A stretch of 64,000 nucleotides of DNA, taken from NCBI GenBank assembly GCA_018857735.1, contig JABMCL010002342.1, forward strand, positions 177,501 to 241,500. Direction: 5' to 3'. Under the pieces are notes generated by a model. The model searched no databases and was not told where the DNA came from. It saw only the letters and a program-made list of their open reading frames with translations. How positions within the stretch are numbered: position 1 is the first letter of the stretch; each line of letters begins with the position of its first letter. This stretch comes from Alviniconcha marisindica (taxonomy: Eukaryota > Mollusca > Gastropoda > Provannidae). Made by a program: the position numbers and the translations under genes. Positions 32,701 to 46,800 of the stretch are shown here, one piece after another.

Positions 32701-35700
32701 TGCCGGCATTAGTGAAGTTATGCATGTGTAGGTACACATGTACCTGTGCAGTAAATATGCTCAGATATTGTCAAAAGTACTAAGTCTCCTGTGAGCTAAT
32801 GTTGTATCTTGTTGTGTAAAGAGTACTATTATTAGTACTATTACTGGAGGGTTGATCATGTGGTATGGGTGCCTGGCCCAATTGTTATCAGTTAGCAAAT
32901 ATTTGAGCTGTCTGCCCCAGTGTCAAGGTGATTTTCTGCCAAGTCAGCTTTGAAGTATCTGCTGGCCAGAACAAAAGGGCTCCCACCTGACTTCAGTCAC
33001 ATGTGACTCAGTCTGATGTGTACAGTGTGCACTGTGTTTAACTTCATGTCAACTGTACAACATTTAGGTTTGGGGGGGGGGGGGGGGGGGGGGCACATGT
33101 GACTTTTGTTGTTGTTGAAAATAATCCTATTGCAAGACTTAAATTACAGAACAGTTATGATTACACATGAATAAAACGAACAATCATGAAACAGAACCAA
33201 ATCACTGCATGGTATATGAGTATGACTATAAATATAACTTGGGGTGGGGGAGGGGGGGGGGGGGTACAGTCCTGTGGTGTGACAGCAGGGAGACCTGTAT
33301 AGACCTGTGGTGTGACTGCAGGTCTTGTGGTGTGACCACAGGGAGATAAAGTCCTTTGGTATGACTGCAGGAAGATGCAGTCCTGCGGTTTGACTGCAGG
33401 GAAATACAGTCCTGTGGTGTGACTGCAGGGAGGTATAGTCCTATGGTGCCACTGCAGGGAGGTTCAGTCCTCTGGTGTGACTCAGGATTATCCATCCTTG
33501 CTGTCACACATCAGGACTGCCCCTCCCTGCAGTCACACCACACAACTGTCCCTCCCTGCATTCACACCACAGGACTGTCCCTCCCTGCAGTCATGCCACA
33601 GGACTGTCCCTCCCTGCAGTCACACCACAGGATTGTCCCTCCCTGCAGTCACACCACAGGACTGTCCCTCCCTGCAATGCCACAGGACTGTCCCTCCCTG
33701 CAGTCATGCCACAGGACTGTCCCTCCCTGCAGTCATGCCACAGGACTGTCCCTCCCTGCAGTCATGCCACAGGACTGTCCCTCCCTGCAGTCAATGCCAC
33801 AGGACTGTCCCTCCCTGCAGTCATGCCACAGGACTGTCCCTCCCTGCAGTCATGCCACAGGACTGTCCCTCCCTGCAGTCATGCCACAGGACTGTCCCTC
33901 CCTGCAGTCACACCACAGGACTGTCCCTCCCTGCAGTCATGCCACAGGACTGTCCCTCCCTGCAGTCACACCACAGGACTGTCCCTCCCTGCAGTCACAC
34001 CACAGGACTGTCCCTCCCTGCAGTCACACCACAGGACTGCCCCTCCCTGCAGTGGGTCACACCACAACAACTGTCCCTCCCCGTAGCCACACCACAGGAC
34101 TGTCCCTCCCTGCAGTCACACCACAGGACTGTCTCTTGCTGCAGTGGGTCACACCACAGGACTGTCCCTCCGTGCAGTCACACCACAGGAATTTCCCTGC
34201 AGTGGGTCACACCACAAGGACTGTCCCTCCCCATAGTCACACAACAGGATAGTACCTCCCTGCAGTCACACCACAAGATTGCCCCTCCCTACTGTCACAC
34301 CACAGGAGTGTGCCTCCCTGAAGTCATGCCACAGGCAATTACCTCCATGCAGTTGCACCACAGGACTGTACTGTTCAATGAATGAATCACTGAATGACAC
34401 ATGAGTGTCAGAATGACCACTGAAAATTTAGAGTCATTATGCACTGTGAGTGTGGCCCGTAGATATTAATTAACCCTGTGACTGTTAGGAACACTGAAAC
34501 ACTAAAAGTAAAACGGTTTATTACATCATGTACGTATACATGTGTCTAGCTCTGTAACTCTAATTGTTTTTTTGTTTTGTTTTTTGCAGGCAGCGACATA
34601 GAAGGTTCACAAGTGGAGGTGGTTCTGGCCAAGCCAGTGGACAAGAATGACATGCGACTGGCCAAAGCAAGAGGATTCCAGGTACATCCTTGTTATTGTA
34701 TCCTCTTTTCCTTTGCTATTTTTAATTTTAAGTAAGAAAGTATTTTGTTAGCAGGGTGGATTCATGAAAATACTTCAGACTGGCCCATCAGACGTTGAGC
34801 TGGTGAGTGCCCACAGTTTTTTGTTGTTGTTTTTTTGTCTCTGATTTAGCATGGAAATGTTACTAATTGGGTGGAACATGAACTCTGTTGCAGCTCAGAG
34901 AATTAGTGAACATTCAGCCAGTTACTGATTGGGTGGAACATGAACTCTGTTGCAACTCAGAGAATTACTTCAATTAGTGAGCATTCAGCCAGTTACTGAT
35001 TGGGTGGAACATGAACTCTGTTGCAGCTCAGAGGATTAGTGAAACTTCAGCCAATCATTGACTGCCATGGTTTTGTCCTGATGGGATTATAAATATAATG
35101 CCCTGTCACACACGGGATTACTTCAGGGTGATGGGGTTCAATATATTACACTTGCACTTGTGAGGTAAAAACTGCTCTTGCAGTTGGTTGATCAGATCTC
35201 CCTGTGCCCCCCTACTCCTTGATCTCTCTCTCTGTGTTTCATATTCAAGATTATTATCACATCAGAGAAATTATATTTTGTGGCTAAACTGTAAAATGTG
35301 TAATACCACATCACAGTAGACAATGTTACACACTGCATTTTTTTTTTTAAACCTCTCAGAACAACTGTTGTAAACATACATAATTAATCTTTAATGGTTC
35401 ATATTAAACAGACTTATTAACACAGTGCTGTAATAAAGAAGTCAGTATTTGGTATGTTTTGTTTTTATACTTTGTGCTTGTGCTTTCTGTGTCTCTCCAT
35501 TTCACCATAATTTTTCTCACATTCTTTGACAGATTTACTTACTGTTAGTTAATCTTCTTGTACATGTATCACTTCCATTATTGTTCTCAGGATGCTGGGG
35601 ATAGTGTAGGAATCAAACTGCTAGAAGCTTTGGCAGTCCAGCAGGCCCTGGTACATGAATGTTCAACTTGAGCTGTTCTTGTTCAGAGTTCTTTACAAAT

Positions 35701-38140
35701 TGCAGGACTACATTTTGGGCCCCCCCCCAATCCCTATTGTTTAATTTTTTTAATATTTTTGTTTTTACTTTGTTAATATTTTTAAAGTTTGATTTCTTGT
35801 TCTGTTCTTAAACTACTAGTAGAAGTTTAAAATTAGACTATTATTTTGACTTTTTGCAAAGAAATTAGTAACGTCAGTCAGATTGGTTAAGTTGTTTACT
35901 TGCGTTAACAGTTTTGCTTGCTGCTTTTTAAAAGAATATTATTACAAATTTTAGTGTTACTGATTTAATTTAATTTAAAAGTTAGTTGGAATTTGTTTTT
36001 GACTCACATTCATGAAACAAATGTGAGTCTGTTAAATGATCAGCTGGCCAGTTGATTAAATCTCTGACTGGGCTGTGGGCATGTTAGAAACTTTTTTTGG
36101 ACACCATACCTTGGTAAATTTCAAACTTTGCATGGTGGTTGTGATACTGCTTGTTGAGTTTTACCAGTTCAGATATTAGTTTCAGTGACCTTAACTATTT
36201 TACAAGGTCACAGCAGTGTCAGTCTTTTTTAGCTGATAATTGCTTTTCTTACCTAAGGTTTTGAAGTGTGCTTTTTGCTTGTGATGGAGTTTGATTGTCC
36301 TGAGGTGACCTTGTTCAGTTGACAGGATGTTGAAATCCAATTACTAACTGCTCATCTGATTGGGTTGAAACTGTGTATGATTGTTAATTATGTCAACAAC
36401 AAAAAAGCAATATATATTATAAATATATAATGTATAAATTATACCATTTTTTATTATTTTAAATTGTGTATTTTCAAAAGTTACGTTAAGAACTTTAAAC
36501 TGTGATAACTGATCTGTTTCTTAATTTGAGAAAACTTTAATCATAATGAAATATTTGTAAATCACAAACCTCTGCCATAAAATTAGAGCTTGGCATGCTG
36601 TACAGATAACAGAAAGCAAGTTGAATATCAAACTCAAAGCTCACACACACACATCACAGCAATCAACTGAAATAATTTACAGACCAAGTTGGAGGGGATC
36701 CGGAGTGGTTTTAAATGCAGTGGTTGACTGAATGTGTCTAATTTCACAAGGCAAAGAAATCTAAAGACAGAAGGCTGTTTTGTTGGCACTGTTTAAGAGA
36801 GTTTTTTTACACATTGCATGATTATTTTTTCTAACCATGCTTGGTGTCTACATATTCATGAATACCAGATTTGATGACCTTGATGTTTGTTTCGTGGTCA
36901 CTGGTGTATCGGAAATACATTGTAAATTGTGTGTTCAGATCCTTGTCCACTGTAGTTTAAACAATGTATGGTTGCTACCTTAAAAAGGCCATGCGCAGTA
37001 CACTTTGTGTCACTAGTGTGTATTTATGAGAGATAATTAATCTGTTTTAATAACTCTTAATCTGGTTTTGCACTTCAGTAATACAAGTCAATTAGAGTTT
37101 GTTTTTGTGCAGAGCTAACGGTCCACAGAAACCTGGTACCATTTATTAGAGACAATGGTCATCTGAGTTTGCTTTGGTTTATCTTGTTTAATGCGGAGTT
37201 CAGGGGTCGCAAACAATTTTTAGAATTTGCACACAGCAAACACAGTGTCTTGAGAGAGAAAAATGCATACAACCAAACATGACACTATTGAGTAAACACA
37301 ATGACACTGACAGTGATTTTTTAAACAACAATCCTGCAGTTAACTAGTTAAAATTCAGCCTCTTGCACCTGCAGCAGAATTCTGTGCATGCCTGATAGAT
37401 AATAATAACAGCACAACTTTCCATATCCTTGAGCTTGGGACCCTCAGTGCCATTCAGCATTCTCACTGGTGCCTGGTTAGATCTCAAACTTTAGATGGTC
37501 ATCGCAGATTCCTGGCTGATCTGTTTACCTTTTTTTAGTAGGCAGCCCATTGTCGACTCTCAGAGCTACTGGCAGAAACTATCAACATGACTAGAAAAAA
37601 GTCAAAGTTTTCTGCTTTGTCTTTGGCGGCATTATGCTGAGCTGGGAAATGTAATGGGTACTGCATGCAAATGAATGGTGGAAATGGCTGTCTGCATTTT
37701 TTCAGCATTTGCTGTACACAAATACTAAAAAGTGTTTGTGACCCCTGCTCTTTGCTTCCAAGCAGACAGCACTCTAGCTGAATGTGAGTCTATAGATAAT
37801 AGTATAAGTGACTGCAGCTTTACATGGCATGTTTTTGAATATCCACCAAAGTGGTATACTTACACTAAAATTTTTTTTACAGCACTATCGGTTGTAATTT
37901 CATGGCTGGTGCCCTGTTATCTCATCTCACCCCCCCCCCCCCTGTATTTTTCATCACTTTTTGTATTGATTTTTTAATTTATTTTTTATTAAGAATAAGA
38001 TGGTTTTGAAAAAAAAAGTTCAGGAGGGCTGTCATTTTTTTAAACATTGTAATGTCCTATTTTCTCATTTTGACATGTAAACTGTTTACTCAATGTGTGT
38101 GTGTGTGTGTGATTGAAGCAATAACTTAACAAGTAAGTAA

Positions 38141-38196
<56 letters not shown>

Positions 38197-40780
38197 ACTG
38201 TGTAGGGTTGCAAATTATTTTATCGTTGTTCTTGTTTCACTGAATGTTGCTGAACAAATTCAGTGGATGCTTTTTGTTGTTGATGTTGTTTCTGATGGGT
38301 TCATTTCCCCCTCATTGTTAATAAACCTGGTTGCACCACAGTAAGTAAGTAACTGTGTTTTACACCAGTCAACTAGTGCGGTTATATCAGGGTGAGATTG
38401 CACCACAATTCACATATAAAAATACATGTGTCAAGTTATCAACAGAGGCTTTTTCACTCTTTTCAGGTGTATGGTTATGAGGGTTATGAGACAGCTGCAC
38501 CATTTGCAGCGCAGGCCTTTGGCTATGGACAAATGGCCATACCACAAGCCGGAAGGTAATGGAATCATTTCCATTTTAACAGTAAAAAATGCGCTATTGT
38601 TTGTGGTATGGTGAAAAATGAGATAAAAAGCTAAACAACTTATCTGTTTTTGTTTCAGCTATATTGTTTTCCTGTCCAGTGCTTGGAAGAATCAGTGTAT
38701 GGCTGTACGAGTTATGTCTAAAACATACGTTTCTGATTTTATGCCTGATCTGTCAGACAATTTTCCCTTTTGTTCAGTCACACAGTTACAGCAAATATTG
38801 TTGATGATGGTCCTGACTTGTATTGATAATGATAGATGACATTCACAGATGATCTGTTACAACAACCAGAAAAGTATAATTATCTCAGAATTGGCATTTT
38901 CTCGTGGATGTATAAATGTACAGTTTCATCCCCATCCTGCATTTTCACATGCAAATTGTAATGAATTTGTATCAGTAGGATTGTATGCAAAGGCAGATTT
39001 ATTAAGCTTTCAAATTTAATAATGTTTCATTACTTTTTTGTACATTTAACCACAGTCTGAAAGCATGCACTTTGTTTCTGTTTTTGCCCCCACCACCACC
39101 ACCTTCCCTCCCACCTTATTTTTCATTTTTTAAGATCATGTTGTTATATATTTTTCATTTTTTAAGATCATGTTGTTATACTGCAGTTAACTCCATATCC
39201 AATCATCTCCACAGGGGCATTCAAAGAGGTGCTCTGGCCTTGCGAGGCATAATGAGGGGTCGAGGTCGTGGGGCAGCAGGGTCACGGGGGGCAGGAGGGT
39301 CAAGGACGTATGTGCCAAATGGACGTGGCACTGGATTCCGTAGACACCCAGCGGTGGTAAGTCAGTTGTTATTTGCACAAGAGTTCAAATTCCCCATTGA
39401 TTTGATGATTATTTGCATGAATTTTATGGGTTGTTTCAAAATCTACTTCTGTACTTTTGCATGTTCAGTTTTGTTTTACTCACAGTTTGCATCACTGGCT
39501 GTTCCTTTGTCACTTGTGTTACATGCAGTAGATCTATAGTGGACAGAAATACCTGATCATCAGAAGATAGGCCTTCCTCTTCCTCTTTGAGTGGAAACTC
39601 TTCTCTAGTGATAACAGTGATGACCCAGTGTGACCCACTCTGATAAAATGGGCACTTGAGTGCCACACTAGGTATTATAAGAAAGGGAAAATTATAAGAA
39701 AGTTGTGACCTCAAAAATAAGGTGGTAGTACTAGTAGAGCAGCCATTTTGAAAAAAAGAAGGTAATTGGGCTGAAAGTATATTTTGTATACTGCTTGAAA
39801 TTGAATTAGAGCAGGCTTCTGTGAAGTTTTTGAAGTGCATCTTTAAGTCATGTATAGATCAAAATGGGCAGTGCACAGCAGACGAGAGAAGCAACTCTCA
39901 GCAATGAGTTTACAAGCAAAGAATAAAGAAATGCTGAACTGATTCAATAATCTCCAGACAGTATTTCTGATAGTTGTTATCTTGGTATTCAGCCAGGGAC
40001 ATTATTCCCTTTTTGTCATAGTGTCAGTGGGTCAACTCAGGCATATTTCTGTGTTCCTGAAGTCTTGCATTAGCATTGTTTTTGATGACTTTTCCTATTT
40101 TTGAGGTGGTCTGAAAACACATGTCTGCTGTACCTTCTTATAATTTTGTCCAGTTCAAGCAGAGCAAGAACTGAAAACAAACCAGAAAAACACAACAAAA
40201 ATCACACTTCTGGCATCATCAGAAATTATATGGAAATTAAATAGCCTTTTGAATTGGCTGTCAAGTGAAAGGTCCTTTTGCTTTAGGACAAGTGTGACCA
40301 GAATTAAAAAGTGATGTCTGCAAGAAGCTTGGAGTAAGCCAAGTGAACATGATCAGCTCAAAATAATCTGAAATGGAAGGTAATATTGTCAGTTGATTCT
40401 GTGCCAGTTTTAGAAGTTGGTCAGGCCACTGTACATATTATATAGTAATGAGCTACAAAGTACAAGTAACAAGGGGCGATATCGTGATGCAGAATTACAC
40501 CTGCTGATGGTTGCTGACTGACTGAGACACAAGGGCACCTCAGCTTCAATGCATAGTTCTAATTGAGTGCAGAAATTATAAAGTAATTCTTGCCAGCTAA
40601 TTATAAGTTATATGTGTGCATGTTGAAAAAAAATAGGAGTGCATATACATATACATGTATGAATCAGAGTCCACTGATTCACCAACCCAACAAAAAGTAT
40701 GAATCAAAATGTTATACAAAATCAAGTGGGTTTTCGGCTTTTGAGAGGAACTTTAATCTGAACTTAATCTCGGTTGTGTT

Positions 40781-40851
<71 letters not shown>

Positions 40852-43800
40852 AACTCATTCAATGTGTCTGGGTTTTTTTTTTTAGGTTGGGGGTTGCTTT
40901 CTGAAGTGCATTCATTCAATATGGAATAAAAACAAAAAGTACAAAAGACCCAGTTCACACTGGTGTGAACATGCAACTGTTTCAAAGGGAACATGCTCTT
41001 AGTGTGTCCTGCTCACTGTAGTGTGTTGTCAAACTGTGTGTTTCGTGCATCCCAGGGTCGACTGTATGATGTGGTACCTGGCATGGATTTGATTCCTACT
41101 AACCCCATCACACTAAAACCACAATCCATCAAATCGTCCGTCCAGGTACGGGGAAAAATAGCTCTGTGTAATCCATTCCCTTCACTCAATTGCATATTAT
41201 ATTACAGACCTTTTCTCCTTCTTTATGTTTTCTTTTTAATCAATAACAATTTTGAATATATATGAATCTCTGCTTGAGATGTAGTCTGTGCCTGGATTTC
41301 TGTTGCTAGTTGTGTTGACATGCTTAGAGAGGAAGTTGTATTATTATATTACCAATCAGAGAAGAGTATAGAGATATAAAAGAAACAGCAAAAATGCTTA
41401 CAAGTATTATGGTTTGTGTGCATTCAGGCAAAATGAAGAACTAAAACAGTTGAAGACTGTTTAATGATTTTGTTTTCCACGTACTCAGTTTGAAAAACAA
41501 AAGCCTCTTAGACTTAGTTAGAGGGGCCTTCACTAAGTTTTTCCTAAAACTGGAACTTAGATAATAATGATTAAGTGCAAAATAGCATCTTTTCATTGAG
41601 GAGTAATTTTGCAAGGGTTTTTAACTAGTGTTAGTAACATTTAATGAATTTCCATGTGCACATGCTCTGTCCAAAGTTTGTTATTACTCATCATAGTTTT
41701 CCTTTATAAGTGTTATGTTCAGTACTAATACTTTCAACAGTAGTAATTGTCTACAGTATTCAGATTGTGGATCATACATTCATAGGCTTTGTGTGCCTGC
41801 TGTTTTTAAAACAGTGTAACTTGTTTAATGACAGTTTTGTGTTGCTTTCTGGTCAGTGCACACACATAATTTGTGTTTACTAAATTACTGTTATCCTAGT
41901 AGGAATACATTTGATTCCTAACTCTTTCTTTTCTCTTCCTTTGTTTTTCTTCTTTGCCACAGTATTTTGTCAGTCTAAGGACATGTATTGACTTTCATTC
42001 TGTATTCATAAACATCACCTTCAAAATCTTTCTATTTTTTTCTTTTCTGGTTTCATTTGAAATTTTGGCAACTGGATGATTTGGTGGCTTTGTAGGTGAC
42101 TAGTGAAGATGGATTTTGTCCTTTTGCTTTGCTTTAACTGTGCTGCACCTGGTTAAGCTTTGTTTCTTTGCCTCTCTCTCCGAGTCTCTCTTTTTTGTCT
42201 TCTGCTGCCACATTGTTTTGCTTCAGTCTGTGGTTTTTGACCTTTTCTTTCTTATTCAGGCTTGGTAAAGTGTTTTTATTTTTTGTTCAAATTTCATATT
42301 GTATGACTTTGGCTACATTTAGAAGCAAACTGAACTGTTGTAATCATAATCGTTGTGATTTTAATAATGATATTATACAACTTATTATTATTCAGTATAT
42401 TTATATTGTTGCATGCATAATGGAGTAAGCAGTGTTTGTTGTTGTTGTTTTGTTCATTTGTTGAGTGGAACTGGAAGGGAATCAATTTTTTTATGCAAAA
42501 CTTTGTTGACAATGAAATTGAACAGCTTTTTAAAAATATTTTTGTTAAGCCACTGATGATTAAACCTGAATAAACTGCTTGTCCGTTTAATTTCTCCTGC
42601 CTCTTTTCATGGCATTTGCAGTATGATTCTATGAATCATCTGGTTACATTGTTTTAAGTCCTATTTGTTTAAAGCTTAATGCTTATTTTCTTCTTCTTTT
42701 TAAAAATAATTCTAATCCTGCTGCAGCAGTCAAAGTTGACAATGAATTTGTCTTGTTGATTTGTTTGTCTTTCTTACCTCTGCATGTTAAATGCATTGCA
42801 TGTTGTCAGTGTGAGGCTGAGAATATGTAACGTTACTTTAGTAACATAATATTTTGTATGTCCAGATGACAGTCTCAGCTTAGTGTGTGTTGCCGTAAGT
42901 GTAATGAAAAACAAACAAACAACTGTAACCATATAATTATGTAGATCAACATGTAAATTATCAGTATCTTGTCTTTGAAGTTGTTAGCTGTATTAACTTT
43001 GATGTTATGCCCATTTCTTTCTTCTTATTTTCAAGGGGGGGGTCATTTGTTTGTCTTTTATTTTAGAGCTAATGATCTTGTTTTAAAAATAGACTATTTC
43101 AAGGTTTGTGCACTTTGTAAAGGCCGCCTGGTTTGTGTGTGACATCAACTTCTTTTGGGGGCTCTTTTCATAAAAAAATTTGAACATGCATTTTAACCTT
43201 GGGGTGTTGGCAGACAGTTGATTGATGGATTCTTGTGTAATGGCTGTGCACTGCCGGTTTTGCTGTACTTTACGATTTTTTGTTTTTTGGAATGAATGAT
43301 TATAATCAAGCATGATTATAACTATGTTAGACGTCATTATTAGTGGTGTGCTTACACTTGTCGATGAGATAACCCATTATAATTATTGGAGCAGTTGTCA
43401 AGATTGCTATAATTGTGTAAATGAGAGCATGTTTTAGGCATGCAGTAATTGTGAAACTGAAAGATATCTGCATGATACTCTCCCCCCCCCCCCCCCCCCC
43501 CCCCCCCCTTCCCATTCATTAGCATACCATTTTCAAAACTAGCATGTGTGGTTTAGTGTGCGATAAAAGCCAGACTGATCAGCAGGTTTGAATGTATGGT
43601 GCGGTAGCAGTGGCATAGAATAGATGCAGAAATCAAGGTCCTTTTCTGTTTGTTATGGACACCAAACCACATCTAGGATTAAATCCTCATTTAAACTTGA
43701 GTAGCTCAAAATATAAGTAGCTTTGCATCCTTCAGCTTTTCTACTCCTGCCTTAAAAGGTTCATTCAACTTCATTTTTCTTCTTCAGTCTTCATCAAACA

Positions 43801-46800
43801 AAAACTTCTGATGTGTGGCAACTGGCATAAAAAGTTAATCCTTCATTTGTGTGTGTTTTTTGACTTGTGATTTATTTTGTCCCTTGGGCGTTGACAGTTG
43901 ACTGGGTGTTGTTTAATAGCAAGTAACTCATTCCAGTTTCACTGAACTGGTGCTATAAAAGAACTGTGTGTGTTGTAGATCTTGGATGACTTCTGTCAGA
44001 AGAATGGACTGGGCACTCCTGTATACCAACTGCACTCCACCATGCAAAGAGGACCCACAGGCCAGGACGAGCTCCAGCTGTTCCTCTTCAAGGTATGTAT
44101 AGAACCCACAAAAAGATTCCACTGCCCAGTACCATGAGGTCCAGTCCCACAAAGCATAGTATCATGAAGTCCAGTCCAATCCCATGAAGTCTAAATACTC
44201 TAATTTGATTGCACATTCATTTCCTTAGTCGCTCTTCCTTTGAAGCCTGCATTCGTTAATCCTTTCTGGAGTCTTGCCATGTACTTATGTTCTGATGATC
44301 ATTATGTGTCTCTCAGTCCTGCTATTCATCACTCACAAAACTCAGTTTAAATATTCAGTAGTTCCTTTAATGGGACAAAACAAGAAATTGTGTACATTTT
44401 TGGCAAATATACCTGCTTCCAAGCAGTGAACAAACAGTTTAGAACAGTGAAACCTACACGGGTAAGAAGTCTTGTTGAAAGGTTAATATGACTTTATGTG
44501 CTGCAGGTGTCCATTCCTGCACTGATGACATCGCAAGGTGGCGCCTTCCAGCCTGACAAAGTGTGCCGGACTGTTGATGAGGCCAAAATCTATGCTGCAG
44601 AATACACACTGCTTCAGCTGGGAGTTCCCATTGAAAGTGTGTACTGAGTCTATAACCAGCACATACATAATCATCTGTCAGTGTTGCTGTTTTTTTGTTT
44701 TTTTGCTTCTTGTAAATATCACTTGTACTGTTGTAGTGTTATGCTTAAAGCTTTGTGTTGTTTGCTTTGTGTAGTTAACTGTATCAAAACTGCTATTATC
44801 CCAGCAGGGAATAGCGCTACAGAAAATTTATGTATTTTTATTATTATCCCAAGGATGTTGATGGGATGTTAAAAAAACAGCTACTAAGTGAGCTGCTGAC
44901 TTTGAAATATGTCATATCAGCTTAATAGTAATACGCCACTACCTCTGTTCAAGCTATTGAACTGTCATATCAGCTTGATAGTAATACACCATTATCTCTG
45001 TTCGAGCCACCCAGAACTTTGTTTCCACTTCAGTTCATTTTGCAGCTGGACTATTGTAATGCCATCCTCTCCAGATTCCCTCAGTTTCTTCTGTAGTTTT
45101 CAGCAGACTTCAGAAAGTTGAAAACAATGCAGTGCCCCTAGGACAGACACCACACCTCCTCTTCACACTGTGCACTGGCTTCCAGTCGATGCTTAATGTA
45201 CTGTAATTTTGCTTTTAATGACGTTTGGCTTGAAGTAGTGAACTGCAGTTTCAGTTAGTTGCTTGGCAGCTTTGGCTGTATATGATGACTTAATGTTGCT
45301 GTGTGCATATTGTATCTGTTCTCTAGGCAGCTTTGGCCATTTTGTTAAATCGCATCTCTCCTGGTCCTTCCATATTCCAGTAATTCAAGGCATCAGAAGG
45401 CAGGGTTACATTTAATAGAGCAAAGCATGTTGCAAGCCATGTGAGCAAATAGTAGTTTGTAAGTGCCATGCTTTCACTTCTTACTGATCTAGGGAAGGGA
45501 TGCTGTTGCTTGCAGCTGACAGAGACTTGATCAGAAGTTGTTTCTCATCACTGAGTATAAATATGAAAATAAGATTATGTGACAACATTACCTAGCCCCA
45601 CCCATGAAACTCCAGGAACCTCCCCAATGCTCCAGGAGAAACTTGTTTTGTTTCTTCTTCTTCAGCATTCCAGGATGTCTTATTTCAAAACAACATATCA
45701 CAAACAGAAAGTCTGATACTGGATGTTGAAATCAACCTCTTTTCCCTTTGCTTTCATTTGTGGCACAATCTAGATTGTGATATTCTGTAACAGCTAGGAT
45801 CACAATTATCACCTGGCTTGTCCTGAAGACTTGAATGTGTTCAGTGTTTCATAAATGCTAATCAAAATGATGTGACACCCAGCAGTAGTTCTGCCAGGAA
45901 TCCCAACTTTTGCCCTTATTGTTAATTGTAATACTCCATGAACAAGTGTGAAAACCCCAAATGTTTACTGCTGTTAAATAGCAGCTGTGAGCCTCAGGCA
46001 AGGTTTGGCACAAACTCATGTTCTAAAGCCCAATATATGAAAAAGAATCAAAGCAGAACTGTAATATTTACTCTTCAAAGGTTTGGATTCAGCTGCTTAA
46101 AAGATTTGTGCATGCTGTTATTAGTACCGCTGTCCTTTAAAAAAAGACTTTGTGTGTGTCATGTTGCACCGTGTGCTTGCATTTGCTTGTAGACCATCAC
46201 TTGGTTGGTTCCTGTAGTTGATCTTGCTGTGCATAGCCTTGCCGTCTGTCTGTCTGTAGGTTCCGAGGTGTCTGCGGCAACACAGCCCAGTTCCACTCCC
46301 AGCGCTGCTGCTGCTGTCAGCGCTTTTCAGAGTCGGCAGTTAGCCCCGCCCTCTTTCGCCAGCACACCTCGTGATTTGTACTCCGTGCCTATAGTCACCA
46401 CTGCTTCCTATGTCATGGCAGGGAATGTATTGCCCAGTAAGCTGCTTCCTATATGTCATTCTTGGCTTTCTCTCTACTCTTCTGCATTCAGCATACCTTT
46501 TGTGTCTCTCGACTGGAGGGACAAATTGTGGGAGTCTTTGTGATGGTGAGCCATCATCCCTGTGGGGCCTCGAGGCCTTCCATGTCAGAAACTTGAACAT
46601 TGGCTTTTTCTTGGAGACTTGGTGTGATTATAGGCATCGTAATTGTTGCACTTTCATACCAGTTTGGGTTAATTGTGACCCAGTTTCAAGGTTGTGCTGG
46701 TGTTGGATGGGTAAGACTGCAAGTTTATTTTGTTTTGGGGAGTGTTTTTTAAGTTGCTTATGGCTGGTAATGGATTTTTATTGGGGGGGGGGGGCAGGTC

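Noticed and set aside
33419..34385. Pro/Ser/Cys-rich frames of 277-302 codons
   Set aside because: Periodicity of the 29-bp minisatellite lying in intron 2; two frames of one strand carry the same peptide.
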